DNA of 64,000 nt from Psoroptes ovis (Eukaryota; Arthropoda; Arachnida; Sarcoptiformes; Psoroptidae): the NCBI GenBank assembly GCA_002943765.1, contig PQWQ01000015.1, forward strand, positions 558,001-622,000, in the 5' to 3' direction. The position numbers and the translations under genes were made by a program. The notes under the pieces are model-generated. The model had not been told where the DNA came from. It saw nothing but the letters and a program-made list of their open reading frames with translations, and did no database searches. Of the stretch, positions 1 through 12,751 are shown piece after piece. The number at the start of each line of letters is the position of its first letter. The first letter of the stretch is position 1.

Positions 1-199
1 TAATTGTGATGAAAAATCAAACAACAACAACAACAATAATAATAATTTTACAAAAAATAAATTAATCAATACAAATGATAATCGAATTAGTAGTAATACG
101 AATAATAACGATAATAATAACACTAATAATGTAAATAATAATAATCAAATTGATGATGATGATGATGATAATAATAAACCAAAAGAAACGATTGTTTGA
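1..199 (+). CDS. 3' end of an unidentified Asn-rich protein gene (partial, 5' end outside window)
   Basis: An open frame enters the window with codons starting at base 2 and stops at TGA 197-199, giving about 65 residues. The composition is Asn-rich (long AAT/AAC runs) with an Asp run near the end, typical of low-complexity protein tails in this window. The last residues are K-E-T-I-V, which fits a class I PDZ-binding motif (T-x-V at the C-terminus), as known from channels, receptors and adhesion proteins. No domain is visible, so the protein cannot be named. The frame could in principle be chance, but an uninterrupted Asn/Asp-codon run ending in a clean stop followed by T-rich UTR-like sequence argues for real coding sequence. 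Confidence 0.5.
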   Translation, partial: NCDEKSNNNNNNNNNFTKNKLINTNDNRISSNTNNNDNNNTNNVNNNNQIDDDDDDNNKPKETIV

Positions 200-3100
200 A
201 ATTTTCAATTTACTCTTTTTTTCTATGATTTTAAGAAAAAAGAAGAAAATAGATTCATTTCAAAGCGAAAAAAAAAATTAATACAGAATCGGATTGGGTG
301 AAAAAAAAAATGAAAATGAAAATCAAAAACATCTATTAATGATAATGGATCGATAATGCTGTTAATGATGGTTTTTTTTTCTCTCAAAAAATAAATAAAT
401 ATATGGTAACATTAACGCTAAAAAAAATCTTCAAACCATTACCATTATAATATAATGCCAATCATCATTAATTTTTGGTTAATATACAATAAATTTGGTT
501 ACCATATTTTTCGCTTCTACACACCCGAACACAACCATTCATGCACATATTTAAAAGTTAAAGGAAAATTCTTTTTTTATTTAAAATAAAATATTTGCCA
601 AAGGACATTTGAAGAAAAAAATTATTGAATAACATCAACGACCAATGAAACGCAGCTGATAAGTACCAGAATTCATTTTACACTTGAAATAATTTACGAA
701 TTTTTTTTTTAAATTTTGTCCAAAATAAATTACATATGAAAAACATACATATGAAATCCTTTTTTTATATTTTCCCCTTATTTTCTCTGTTTTCTGCTTA
801 AATAATCATCGTTTAAGTTGTTGTTGTCGTTGTAATTATATGAATTTAATCAATAAGTTTCAAGTGTAAAAATAAAATTGAAAAAAATTTTTTCAACTTT
901 CGAATTGAAATTGAATCGCTATTTTCTTGTTTTTGTGGAGAATTAAATTGAAAAATCCTTGTAAATTCATGTAATTTACCATGAACCAATCGAAAAGATT
1001 TGTCATACATTCAACTTGTTTTCGTTTTTCGATTTTCAACTTGAAAAAAAATCGATTTAAAATTTCAATTTTTTTTCTCTTCGATGACAAGTATTGACGA
1101 ATTAAATCAAGAGAAAATTGAGAGATGAAAAAAAACCTTTCATTTTCTTATGGAGAAAAAGAATAATGTCAATTAATCCATAATGATGAATTCTAAGTTC
1201 AAGTTTGCCACAATTGCAAACTCTTATAAATGTGGATAGATTTCATTATTTTTTTTTCAACCATTATTTTCAGAAAGCGAATAAGAAAAATTCCAACCCA
1301 CGAGAATAATTTTCATATGAAATATGATTTGATGGATGATATTTTCATTTTCTACACACTTTGCTGAAACCACTAAAATTGTCGATTATGGTGATGATAT
1401 CATACACATGGTGGTGTGATTCTTATGTGAAAATGGTTTTTTTTCTTAATATTTTGCTTCGTACGAATTCAGCAGAATGCTTTTTATTTGTTGTTGCTCA
1501 AAAAAATTGTATTTTCGAATTTTTTCCTTGGAATCTTCGGCAAGCATAAACAAATTTGAATGGTTTTGAAGAAATTTTTTTTCTCTCTTGAATCACATCT
1601 CTAAAAAAATAATTGTGCGATAGTGCATATGCAATGTTGATGACAAGAATCTGGATTTATTCTTCGCTATTTTTTGGAATTTTTTTTCCTAAGATGAAAA
1701 GGCATATTTTTGCTTAATTGGCTTCGATGATACACATCGTCAATTTTTTATATTTGTTATTGTCAGGTGAATTATCTTGATAGTGGAAAATCCCTGGAAA
1801 GAATAAGGGAAAAATCTTAAAATATCGTATATGGATTTTTTTCAACCAATATTATCATAAGTGCTATCGATTTGATTGAATAGAATCTTGATCAAGTGAG
1901 ATATGAAAATCATTGGATAAAAAGAAAATATTGATTCGCATTTTCATTGTTTTCAAAACGTCATTCACCTTATATAATGATTGATATAACCAGGAAAAAA
2001 ACGATATAAAAATTGTATGAAAATTGAAAAAATCTAAAATGAAATTTGAAATGAATAAATAAATAATGAACAATGAACTTCAATCGTAACATCATTAATT
2101 TTTCTAATATTTTTCCATCATTCATAATTGATATTGTTATTATCGACAATATTATCATTGAATCGAGAATAAATTAAATAATCCTATTTTCTATTTGTAA
2201 GGAGTGTTTTTTTTTGCCAATTTGAAAAAAAAAAACAAAATTGAAATGTGAATATATGAGTTTGTAACATTTTGGATACAAAATTTTTTTTGAGATTATT
2301 TTCTTATTGAATTTTTTTTTATTTCGGTACGAATCCATAATTTAATTTGAAAGGGATGTAAACTTGAAATTTTTCTGTCTCTAACCGAATTCCTGAGACT
2401 TGTTCACTTATGATAAATAATAATAACAATAATTTTCTTCGGGCCGTATCGTTTTCATATAGAAAAAAAAACATTGAGCGAAAATATTTATTCCACTGGA
2501 ATTATGAATGGATTATTCAATATACTAGCTAAGAATGTTGTGATCATCTTGCATTGATGATGATAATATTCATATATTTTCACACAAGAGTTTCACTTAA
2601 TTCACACGCCACCAAGCACAAAGAATTGCTCGAATTGTATTGCTTCAATTTTAATCTATGAATGTCTGCTTTGAAAGGAAAAAAATGTAAATAAAATAAT
2701 ATTGTCAATGTCTCAAAATAAATTATTGAAAGAAAAAGAAGAAATCTAACCAACGATTGTGCTTCATAATAATGATACGAAATAATAATAAATACATAAG
2801 AAAATATGTGTGCATGTGTTTCACATTGTAACTGATTCAGTTGAAATTTTATGTTCTCATAGAAAAGAAAAAAAATCATTTTCTTTTTCAAATTTCATTA
2901 AATCTGCAGCGAATGAAATGGCGAAAAAATAAACATTCACATTCAATTATAAATTCAATGCTATCAATATGAAGCTTGGAGAATATTTTTTGCAGAATTT
3001 CGAATTGATATGCATAAAATTCTTTAGTTGTAAATTCTGAAATTCATTTTTTCCATTTTTTTCTACAAGAAAAAAATAATGAAATAATCAAAACATTAAT

Positions 3101-6100
3101 TTGCATTCGGTTTTTTTTTAATTTTATTTCGTTCAACGGGAAAAAAAACATTTCCATTACATGAATTCATTAGAGAAAATATAAGAAAAAAATGAATGTT
3201 ATCATCATCTGGGAACATAATTTTGTGATTATTATATCAAATAATAAAATTAATTTTCAAATAGAATTGAATATTTTAAAATTTTTCAAAATATTCAAAA
3301 ATGAATTTCATATAATTTCAATTTTTTTTATATATTTCTCTTGAAGACAAATACAACAATTGTTTTATCGTTCTTGGGTTGTTTTGAACATATATCATCA
3401 ATTTAAAGTCATTTTTTTAAAAAAATGTTTGAAATTACTATTGTTTTTGCTCGTTGAAAAATGATGTTTGGTAAAAACAATCCTGTTTTTATGTTGTTCA
3501 CGATTTGTTTATCTTTTTTATTTGATTACAACTTTTCACTGGATGACTGCATCAAGTGAATGAAAAAAAAAAATTTATAAAAAACTAAATGAAATCAAAA
3601 TTCCAAACGAATCATGTTGTTAAGAGCTGTTGTTTGTTGAAATATCACGAACAAATTTGAATTTGAATTCATTCAAATTATTCAATGATGATGATAATAA
3701 CCATGATTATGATCATATCAAACAATATGAAAAAAGAACAGTTTTTTCAAATGATTCTGGTTTTTGCTCATTTTTCTCTTTTGTTTTGTTATCGAAATAC
3801 GAATAGCAATTAATAACATATTCATTTGCTTAGCCAATTGTTTAATTTATTGATTCATTTCATTTAATTTATGTTTGTATGCGTTTAATATTAATTGAAA
3901 AACTTTCAATCAAGTCAATTTTGTTGATGGAAAATTGTTTTTTTTTGTGTGTCTTTACAAATGAAAAAGTTTATACAATTATCATTAATCTTTGTTAGCT
4001 AATAATGATGATAATAATAGCAATTATGATGGTGATGATGAACAACAGACCAAAAGACAGCAGAAAAAATTGAAAATTGAATCCTAATGTTCTTTTTTGT
4101 TTTTCATTGAATGTTTATTTTATTTTTTATGTAAAATACATAATAATCATGATAATAGCGAACGGATTAATTAATTCGATCGATTAATGCTTCCAAAAAA
4201 AAACAAAAAAAAAAATTTAATCATGTACATTGTTATTCACTGACACATTTAATGAGGTTCAAAATTTATTTAAATCCAATACCACCAACCAGTGAAAAAT
4301 AATTATTAAACAAACATCATAAACATATAGAAAAAAAAATTTATAAGACAATACACCACGCACACAAACAAACACAGTCATACGCATACAAATTACGTGA
4401 TTTTAAATTGTTATGAAAAATAAAAATATTCATCATAAATATAAACTAAACTGAATAATAATGATGAATGAATCGATTTTTGTTTTATTTATTTATTTTT
4501 TTCTGTTTCCAACCAGCATCTCCGATTCTATAAATATGCATATCAAATCATTTAACAATAATAGATTTTTGGTGGTAAAAAAATAGAACATGACTAAATT
4601 TTTCTCATAGCTGGTATTTGTATGTGTGTGTGTGGTTGTTCCTTTCCATCATTATTATATTTTTTTTTTTTTTTTGAATAAATTATCATCATCATTACCC
4701 AAAGTGTAGGAGAAGAAATTTTCAAATCTAATTTTCATTAAAAATGATAATAGTTTAAATAATATAAATCTTGAGCTAAAGAGATAGATTAGAGACGTAG
4801 TAAAGCAAACATTTCACCAGATATTTCATAAGAATCAATTTATTAATCAAATTAACCGATTTTGTTTTTGTTAAAGAAAAACTATAAACTACATTCTATT
4901 ATTTGACTTTCAATTTCAAATGTACTTGAATGTTGTTATTTTTGGTTCTGAATGGTATTTAATTCAATTTTAATTGAATTTCAAACGTTTATTTTTGTAT
5001 TTGAATTGAATCAAAAGAAAAAAAGGAAAATTCGATTTGATTTATTCTTTCATTTATTTATATATTATCATTTTACACTTTGATTTTTTACACGCAAATA
5101 GATTCTTATTATTTTTTTCAGAATGAAATGTTCATTTTATTTGGAAACAATGTAGGACATGACACGATATCGAATAGGCATTATTTTTTTAAATCTATAG
5201 ATATAAATTATAAGATTTGATAAATGAAATACAATTTCATGATCAAAATATTAATTAATTATTTTTTCTTTTGTTGTCATTTCAAAAATTAATCCCAGAA
5301 AAAGCTAAAATATTTCATAAAAGCAATACTCAATGAGATTAGGCGAAAAATATTTCATATTAAAAAAAACAATGAAAAATTTGTCAATTTGTTAATTTTT
5401 GCAATCAGAGAAAATGAAAAAAAAAAAAAAATGTCACAAATCGATGAACAAATTGAAATCAAAATCAATTCGTTTCGAAATTTTGTACCAAGTCATATGA
5501 TGATAATTGCATATCATTAATATTTATTTATATGATTACATCACATTGACATTAATCAATTTGATTTAGTTTTTATTTTATTTCATTTATTCATTGTTTT
5601 TGATGACACTATCATCGGACATTGACTTGTTTTATAATTGATGATTTAATAAAAAAAAAATTAATAAAATTAAAAGAATGCAAGAAAACAAAGCCTCTTT
5701 AATGCCTATCGTTGATGATAGGGTTGGTGTACATGTGTGTGTGTGCATTAATTATGCATTGCATTTGCTTCAATCATTTGTTGTTGTTTACTTTTTTTTT
5801 CTGTCATCCATTCACAATCAACAAACTGGTTTGAATGGTAAAAAAAAATAAACACTAATAAACATGAGAAAATCAAACAATATGCACAGTTGATTGCTAT
5901 GAGCATATGATACCACCATCAATAATTTTTCTTGTGTTTTGATTTTGATATTTTTTTTGTCAATTTTTGAAAAAAATATCAATACCGAAACGATGTTTTG
6001 AACATTCAACTATTCAATTTAATTTGTTTTATTATTATTGTTTTTTAAAATGAGAAATATTGTTCCAGTCTGAAACAATATTTCGATATTTTTTTATTAA

Positions 6101-6193
6101 TTTTTTAGAAATATTTTTTTTTGTTTGAAAATTTTTCTTTGATAAAAATCGGATTCTTTTGATTCGGCAAAAAAAAAAAAAAAAAAAAAAAAA
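200..6193. other. Gene-free AT-rich stretch (6 kb)
   Basis: This holds the probable 3' UTR of the first gene and then intergenic sequence dominated by A and T tracts, GATGAT/AATAAT-type simple sequence and a short TG run near 4621-4635. Open frames here are short, mostly start on non-ATG codons and have Phe/Ile/Lys composition expected of translated AT-rich DNA. I saw no RNA gene, transposon end or conserved protein fragment. Confidence 0.6.
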
Positions 6194-6194
6194 A
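6169..6194 (+). repeat. 26-A homopolymer abutting a start codon
   Basis: A run of 26 A residues whose last A is the A of the ATG chosen for the gustatory-receptor-like gene. The transcript leader would therefore be poly(A) directly before AUG. Confidence 0.9.
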
Positions 6195-7767
6195 TGGCAT
6201 CCGAATCCATCGAAATGAAAATTCCGCCAAATCATTCGACAATAGAAATGAAAAATCGTTCAAAAAATTCAATCAATAATCAAGATGATGACGATGAAAA
6301 TAAAGTTAATGATTTTTCTGAAGATTTAGAACGTATCAATATGTCGATTGATTTATATGGAATCATATTTCAAATTATGACACCATATATTATTGTTGGC
6401 TGTCCATTTAATTATTGTTTTGATCGTAAAAAAAATTCCTGCATCAATTCTATATTTATGAAAGTAAGTTTTATAAGCATGAAATCGCTAAACAATAACT
6501 CACTTATCTTGTTTTTTCTTTTTCAGATTTATACTTTCATAATCTCAATTTTGGTGCATGTAATGGTAATATTTTGGGTAATTCGTCTATTATATAATTT
6601 ATTTTCACGTAAACATTTGAACAGTGATATGATTGAAGATATATTCATACTGTCATATTTATTGGCTGGTATGATTGGTTTAGACATTATTTGGGTCAAT
6701 AGGAAACGTATTGAAAAAGTATTGCAGCTACTCAACAAGAATCCAATCGATAATCGTTGTCAAACATTACTGGCTAAAAATTGTTTCCGTTTCAAATGGA
6801 ATCGATGGAAATTTTATTTATTAGGAGTGATTTCTTATATTCTTGCAACTTTATTAATATTCTATTATGGATACTTAATCTATTCAGCAATAGAAATATT
6901 CCGGACAAATAATGATAAAAATGTCGAATTAATATCATGGCTGCGTACAATGCGATTTATGACAGTTTACGCATTATATTTTTTCATTGCCGATGCATTT
7001 CTATTATTAGCATTGATTTGGTCACTTAAATTTCGCATAATTCATTTGAATTTATTCATAAAAAATTTGATTCAAATCGAAAGTGTTCCAGAAATAGATG
7101 ATATTGAAACGATTAAATCATGGTAAATGAATTTGTTTTTTTTTTCGTAGAATTCATATCAAAAATATAATGTCAATTACATTTTCATTCATTAATTAAA
7201 AACTTTAGGTTCCGAAACATTTTAAAAATAACTAGAAAAATTGATGATTCATTCGTATTTTATATACCAGTATTTATTGGATTTTTATTTTTTGGCATCA
7301 TTTATTTTGTTAGTTTAACAATCAATATCATTAAATCGGGTGTAAATGGTGAAACTATTGAATTTTTATCAACATCATGTTTATCAATATTAATGTCATT
7401 GATATTATTTTATGGTCTAAAAGAATTGAGTGATGTTCATCAGCTATCAACAATGACCAAATCGATTCTATATGATTATGTATTAGAAACTAAACCTCAA
7501 AATCGAACAACAAAATTTTATGAAGAGGTTCGTTATTATTATTTTATATGATTTTTTTTCCCATTTATTAATTTTGTTTTTTTTCTGCCATTAATATAGA
7601 TAAATTTTGTTGCCAATGGACTTTTATGTAATTCAGCAACATTTACATTACTTGGACAAATTGAATTAAATCGAACATTTTTAGCCAAACTCATTATGAT
7701 CATCTATTCTTATACAATTATATTTAATCAATTTGAAAAACAAATTCCAAAAGAAACAGATAAATGA
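6194..7767 (+). CDS. Gustatory receptor-like chemoreceptor (7tm_7 family), four exons
   Basis: Exons are 6194-6463, 6527-7122, 7209-7527 and 7600-7767, giving about 450 aa. All introns are GT..AG, of 63, 86 and 72 nt. The protein starts with a polar Asn/Asp-rich cytosolic segment of about 55 residues, followed by about seven hydrophobic segments. The last exon carries the family signature: a G-Q-I-E-L-N-R-T-F segment before a final TM reading S-Y-T-I-I-F-N-Q-F, matching the T-Y-x-x-x-x-x-Q-F motif that ends TM7 of arthropod gustatory receptors. The length also fits the family. Such receptors are odd-topology ligand-gated channels in sensory neurons; the ligand cannot be inferred. Intron 1 is 63 nt, in frame and stop-free, so a naive reading runs through it. 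The N-terminal start could be one of several nearby Met codons. Confidence 0.75.
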
Positions 7768-8985
7768 AGAATGGAGAAAAAAAAATCAAAAGCAAAATAA
7801 TTTTGGCCAAATTTCCAAAGTATTTTCTATTTCCATAATAGTCATACTCAACGAGAAGTAAAAAATGGAAAAATTCAATATCATTATGATTATTATCAAT
7901 TATCATCATTAGGAAGTGTGAAGAAAAGAGAAGAATCAAAAATAATAATACTCATTAATGATAATTGTATTTATTTTTTGCACCAGAAAGAAAAAAAAAT
8001 GTTAATTACAATTGTCAATCGTCATTTATTCATTCATTCATTTTTTTTGTTTGATATTTAAGGTAAAAATATTTTTTTAGATGCTATGTGTTCATTCTCA
8101 TGTAATAATCATTAATGCGCATTCCCATCAATAATAATTATTGAAGCAAAAGATAAAAAAATTAAAGAATTGAATGTGATTTTGTCACCATATACATTTT
8201 TTCATTGCTCAAAAATTCAAAATGTCATATTGTTAATCAAATTCAAGATGAATCGAAGAAAAATAAAGGAATAAAATTCAGCAAAAATAAATTACCTGCC
8301 AAAATGTATTTGCATCGAATCGAATTAATAAAGATGATCAATATGTGAATAGAATTTCAATTTTAATTCATTTTTATTTTTGCTGATTATGCTTTTCATT
8401 CATTTTCCACTGAAAATGTCAATGAAATGAATGAATCAAATTCAATGTTTGAATTTATTTTCATTGTTTCAAATTGTATCGAGGTGTGATTTATGAGGTG
8501 AGAAATATGTTATGACATCTCTTTTGCATATTTTTTTGAAATAAATTTAATTACACAATATTTAAAATTTATAAAAATTTTATTTCAATTAAATAAACTT
8601 GCAATGTAAACTTGTGTTTATTAATCAATTGAAATTGATATTTTCAGTGAGGTTTTTAATGAAAAGAGACAATTTTCAATTTTTTTTCTCAAATTATTCC
8701 ATTCTACATCGTTTCCTTGCCATAAATTCAATGGAATTAATTCAATAATATCAATTAAATATTCATGAATAAGTATTTTTTTTAAATGGTATGATTATAA
8801 TGATTTATAACAGTGATAAAATGTTTGAATTATTTCTAGCTAAATGTGTAAAATATTCATAATTTTTAATTGAATTTGTGCTGTAAGGGATAAATGTTGA
8901 ATAAAAGCCATAATTTCACCAGTCTTGAAAATGATAAATATAAATTTGTATGTTTCATACCAATTTTCGTACGTGTACAATTTGA
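7768..8985. other. Intergenic, convergent 3' ends
   Basis: This is the 3' flank of the receptor gene and of the oppositely oriented peptide gene. It is AT-rich with several AATAAA-like signals on both strands. I see no further gene. Confidence 0.6.
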
Positions 8986-9660
8986 TTACTGATCTGATTG
9001 CTTCCGTTTCTGTTGATGTATCGATTTTGCAAGATATGAAAGGAATAATCGTCTTAATATGTTAAGTTGCCTTTCAGACAAGTTTGTTCCATTTTTTGAT
9101 AGATCTTCATTAGAATCATCAATTTTATCATTGTCCAAAGATTTCGGTGTGAATTTCGTTTGATCCTCATCCATCAATGGTGCCAATTTCGACAGTGATT
9201 CTGAAGCGCGTTTATTCAATATTGATAAAAAGTATTTTTCAATTTGATTCGGTTGTGTAAAAATAATGCCCATTATATTTCCATTTTCAAGCATTGACGG
9301 GTGCATCGATTTAGATGATAATAATCGTCCTGTCATTGAATCAATCAATTCATAATTAGTTTTGGATGTTTCTGAAGAATGAACCATTTTAGCAGCCGGA
9401 AGTAATTCGTTCATTAGACGTGATTTCAATTCAAGACATTCGATTGGATTTATTTTATTATTGCTGTCATTATTGATAGCATTATCGTTGAAATCAGCAC
9501 TTCGTTTACCGAAACGTGGTGTTTTTCTAACTGAATTAGTTTTAGGACAAACAGCCAAAGAATAAGGGCTTAAAAAAGTAATGACAATCGACCACAATAA
9601 AAAATTATGAAACAATGATCTCATTGAAATATGTTTTGAATCATAATGTTGTGATTTCAT
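8986..9660 (-). CDS. Candidate PRF-amide neuropeptide precursor
   Basis: A single-exon frame of 224 codons from ATG 9660, or 212 from a second ATG at 9624. After Met13 comes a basic start and a hydrophobic core (FLLWSIVITFL) ending S-L-A, a good signal peptide. Directly after it lies V-C-P-K-T-N-S-V-R-K-T-P-R-F-G-K-R, i.e. a peptide with C-terminal P-R-F, an amidation Gly and a dibasic Lys-Arg cleavage site. About 160 residues follow without a second obvious amidated peptide: a Cys (ECLEL), an Asn/Asp-rich part and a basic amphipathic C-terminus (LRRLFLSYL). This layout (signal, one amidated peptide, KR, long tail) is that of arthropod neuropeptide precursors. The PRF-amide end recalls NPF (RPRF-amide) or PRX-amides, but I could not match it to a named family. 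Secretion and amidation are predictions. Confidence 0.6.
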   Translation of the reverse strand: MKSQHYDSKHISMRSLFHNFLLWSIVITFLSPYSLAVCPKTNSVRKTPRFGKRSADFNDNAINNDSNNKINPIECLELKSRLMNELLPAAKMVHSSETSKTNYELIDSMTGRLLSSKSMHPSMLENGNIMGIIFTQPNQIEKYFLSILNKRASESLSKLAPLMDEDQTKFTPKSLDNDKIDDSNEDLSKNGTNLSERQLNILRRLFLSYLAKSIHQQKRKQSDQ

Positions 9661-11734
9661 CTTGATTATTATCGATGAATTTGATTTTTTATACGAAAGG
9701 ATTGAATGATTTCTCAGCTTATTTAGCAGATATTGAATAGCAAATCATTAATGCAAATGATGATAAGTGAATTTCGATGTCTTTCGATGAATAGTGATGA
9801 ATCTTCAATTATTGAAAATATCAATCTTACACAGTAAAGCATAAAATGGACACAAGATCAAGCACCAATAATGAATAACAATGAATTCAATTAAATCGAT
9901 CAAGTATATTATTTAGGAATATGAAAACTAAATATGATTTTCCATTTCTACGACCGTATTTAAATACCTTTTCTTCCCAAAGATAACCGACTTATTTAAT
10001 TTCAAATCTTGACCGACTACGACGACGTAGTTTTGTGTGTGTCGTTTATGAAAAATTATTTGGTCAAACATAATATAGTCAGATAGTAATAAGAAAATGA
10101 ATTCAATTATGAACTTTTTCTTATCAACTCAATAAACAAATTCAATTTTTTATTTGCTCTGAATTTTCAATTTTCGATTTCAAAAAAATAAATAATAATA
10201 ATTCACACGAACATGAACCAAAACAAACAAATTTCTTCTTTCTCCAAATGACGAACGTGTACAATTAATTCATCGAATAACAATTAATATCAAATAGAGG
10301 AAACGGTAAAACATTGACATTTAAACAAGATACGTTCTGGAACAAGATTTTTAAAGAGTGAAATATTTATTCGCCATTCACTATGAATTCTAAGAATCGT
10401 TTTTCCGCCAAAATTCATTTAACCCTAAATTCATCCTAAATGGATTGTTTTCTATTTTATAAATATATTTTCAACCAACACTATTCTTTGGTGGAGTTCA
10501 TCTGCACAAACAGCAATAAAATTATTTACGTTTTGTGCAAAATGGTAATTTTTGTTTTTTTAAAGGCGTTTTTTCGCACTAACCTTAATCAAACAGCAAT
10601 GATCAAATCAAAGATTCGAAGATTATATTCATATGTACAACTCTTTATTAATCTGATAAATATATGATAAATTCTGAATAAATAATTATCGATTACTTTC
10701 CATTTTCAAATATTCAATCTTGACAAAACAATCAAACTAATCAAACATTGACAACTGATAATAATAATGTTGACCTAACTGTTTTGTTTTATCCTCTTTC
10801 ATTCTTCATTATCCTTGTTTTTGAAATAAATCATTAGATTAATGATCAATGATACGCATCCAAATGGTTTTAAATTTCACCTTGATTAATTTGATAATTG
10901 TTTCTTTTTCAATTTTATTCGATAATTGATTTCTGTGTCATTTTTGAAAATGATTTTCGATAAGAATTTGGAGCAATTTTTTTTTTGAATTAGATTCAAT
11001 AATTTCAATTTGGTAAATTCAGTCACGAGGAGTGATAAATTTAATAATTTTTTTTTATTATTTTTTGGATATTGAGATAATTTTTATGAAAAAATTTAAA
11101 ATTTTTAATGTCTTCAAATTTCCAAATTTTTAATTGACGTTTTACATTTATCATTAATGAAAATTATATTCCATATATTTATCAAACGTCTGCACAATTT
11201 ATCAATAGTCAATGCAGAGAAATATGAATTCACCCAATTTTTTGGTAGAAAATTTTTATTTGGCTTCAAGTAAAAAATTTCAAAAAATTTTAAATTAAAA
11301 GCCTAGAGATAATTTGAATTAATTAAAAATTCACATTTCAATAATAATAATTGTAATTATTTTATATGTTTGACAAAATAGTCCATTTTTTTCACAGATA
11401 TTATCAATTTTGTTTTAGTTCTATTTCACTAATAAAAATCTAGAAATAAAAAAAAATGTTTTGTTTAAAACCGTTACCAAAATTATGGTCATTCATATTT
11501 TTGAAAATTTTGGCAAATTTTTGATAAATGTCAAAGAATTATACGCTCTAAATTTTGTTTTCGTTTAATTCAAATTTATTCAAAAATTATAAAAATAGTG
11601 CAATCTCATCTAAGATAGGAAAAAGTGAAAACGAAAACAACAATGAGATAGTAAGGATTAAAAACTAATTATTAAAATTCAAAAAATCAACGTGTAACAG
11701 TTATGCTGTCAATTCGTGATTATTATCATATTGT
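9661..11734. other. Intergenic, no gene seen
   Basis: This is the upstream region of the peptide gene and the 3' flank of ETHE1. The longest open frame (about 75 codons near 10440) has no recognisable composition, splice structure or domain. It is otherwise AT-rich simple sequence. Confidence 0.6.
9685..9693 (-). promoter_or_regulatory. Possible TATA box upstream of the neuropeptide-like gene
   Basis: Reads TATAAAAAA on the minus strand, 25-33 bp before ATG 9660. A TSS 25-30 bp downstream would fall at about that ATG, which would favour the second Met (9624) as the start and place it right before the signal peptide. In such AT-rich DNA this could be chance. Confidence 0.3.
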
Positions 11735-12751
11735 TTAAACGCCACAATTCATATTCGCTGGAACAGCAATATCTAATCAAATTATAAAATGGGGAAAAAC
11801 AAAAATATTTGAACAATTTGCATGATATATTCAAAAAACAATCTTACCAATCATTTTAGGCATGTCAAGTTTAAGATTATTCATTAAATCAATAAATTCA
11901 CTTTCACTGCGACATAAACGAGGATTATGAAGTTTTTCTTCACCGATTGTCGAAAATATTCGACCATTATAATCATGACCAGGATAGACAATACAATCAT
12001 CCGGCAATGTGAATAATTGATTATGTACTGAATGATACAGCTGTTTTGCATCTCCTTTTATTTATAAAAATATTCAAGACGAGAACATTTATCAAAATGA
12101 ATACAAACCTTGTTGAAAATCTGTACGACCACATCCTCGAATCAATAATGTATCACCGGTAAAAACACATGGAATACTTTCAAGATAATAGGATACACAT
12201 CCATTCGTATGGCCTGTTTTTGAAGTTAATGAAATTTAATTTTCCATTTTTAATTTTTAATCATGAATACCTGGTGTACTTTTAACTAAAAGTTCAACAT
12301 TTTCTCCAACTTTTACTGTATCATTGTTCTTGATATGAATATCAGCTTTAGCACCACTATCTTTAGATATTATTGATTGTAATTGTGGCATCAATTTTTT
12401 CATTTGTCCACTACCTGTAATATGATCAGCGTGTGCATGAGTATTCAGCACGTATTTTAACTAAAACGATAATCAATATTAAAAGGATTGACGTACGAAA
12501 AAAAAGATATTTAATACCATACATTTAAATCCAATTCTTTAATCAAATTTAAATCACGTTCCATCAATTCTTTGACCGGATCAATCAACAGTGCTTGTTT
12601 TGTTTTTCTACAAGCCAACAAATAAGTATAGGTACATGATGTACGATCAAAAAGCTATTGGGGAAAATTTACTCGATATCTAAATTTGAACAAAAATTCA
12701 TAAATTTATAAATTTTACCTGACGAAAAAGAATTTTGGAATTGAAAGCCAT
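11735..12751 (-). CDS. ETHE1: Persulfide dioxygenase ETHE1 (metallo-beta-lactamase fold), six exons
   Basis: Exons (minus strand) are 12719-12751, 12523-12654, 12271-12460, 12109-12213, 11848-12054 and 11735-11772, joining in phase to 234 aa. ETHE1 is a mononuclear iron enzyme that oxidises glutathione persulfide to sulfite and GSH in mitochondrial sulfide detoxification. Visible signatures are T-H-A-H-A-D-H-I-T-G-S-G at residues 62-73 (metal ligands of the H-x-H-x-D-H motif), G-H-T-N-G around 119-123 with the third His, and F-T-G-D-T-L-L around 136-142 with the bridging Asp. The tail P-A-N-M-N-C-G-V matches the ETHE1 C-terminus. Length is close to the human enzyme (254 aa) minus its transit peptide. 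The short N-terminus has only a weak mitochondrial signal, so a further 5' exon is possible. It is divergent from the FGGY gene, 898 bp apart. Confidence 0.93.

Noticed and set aside
2580..2891. 103-codon minus-strand open frame
   Set aside because: Phe/Ile/Leu-rich translation of AT-rich DNA without domain, splice pattern or neighbouring gene structure.
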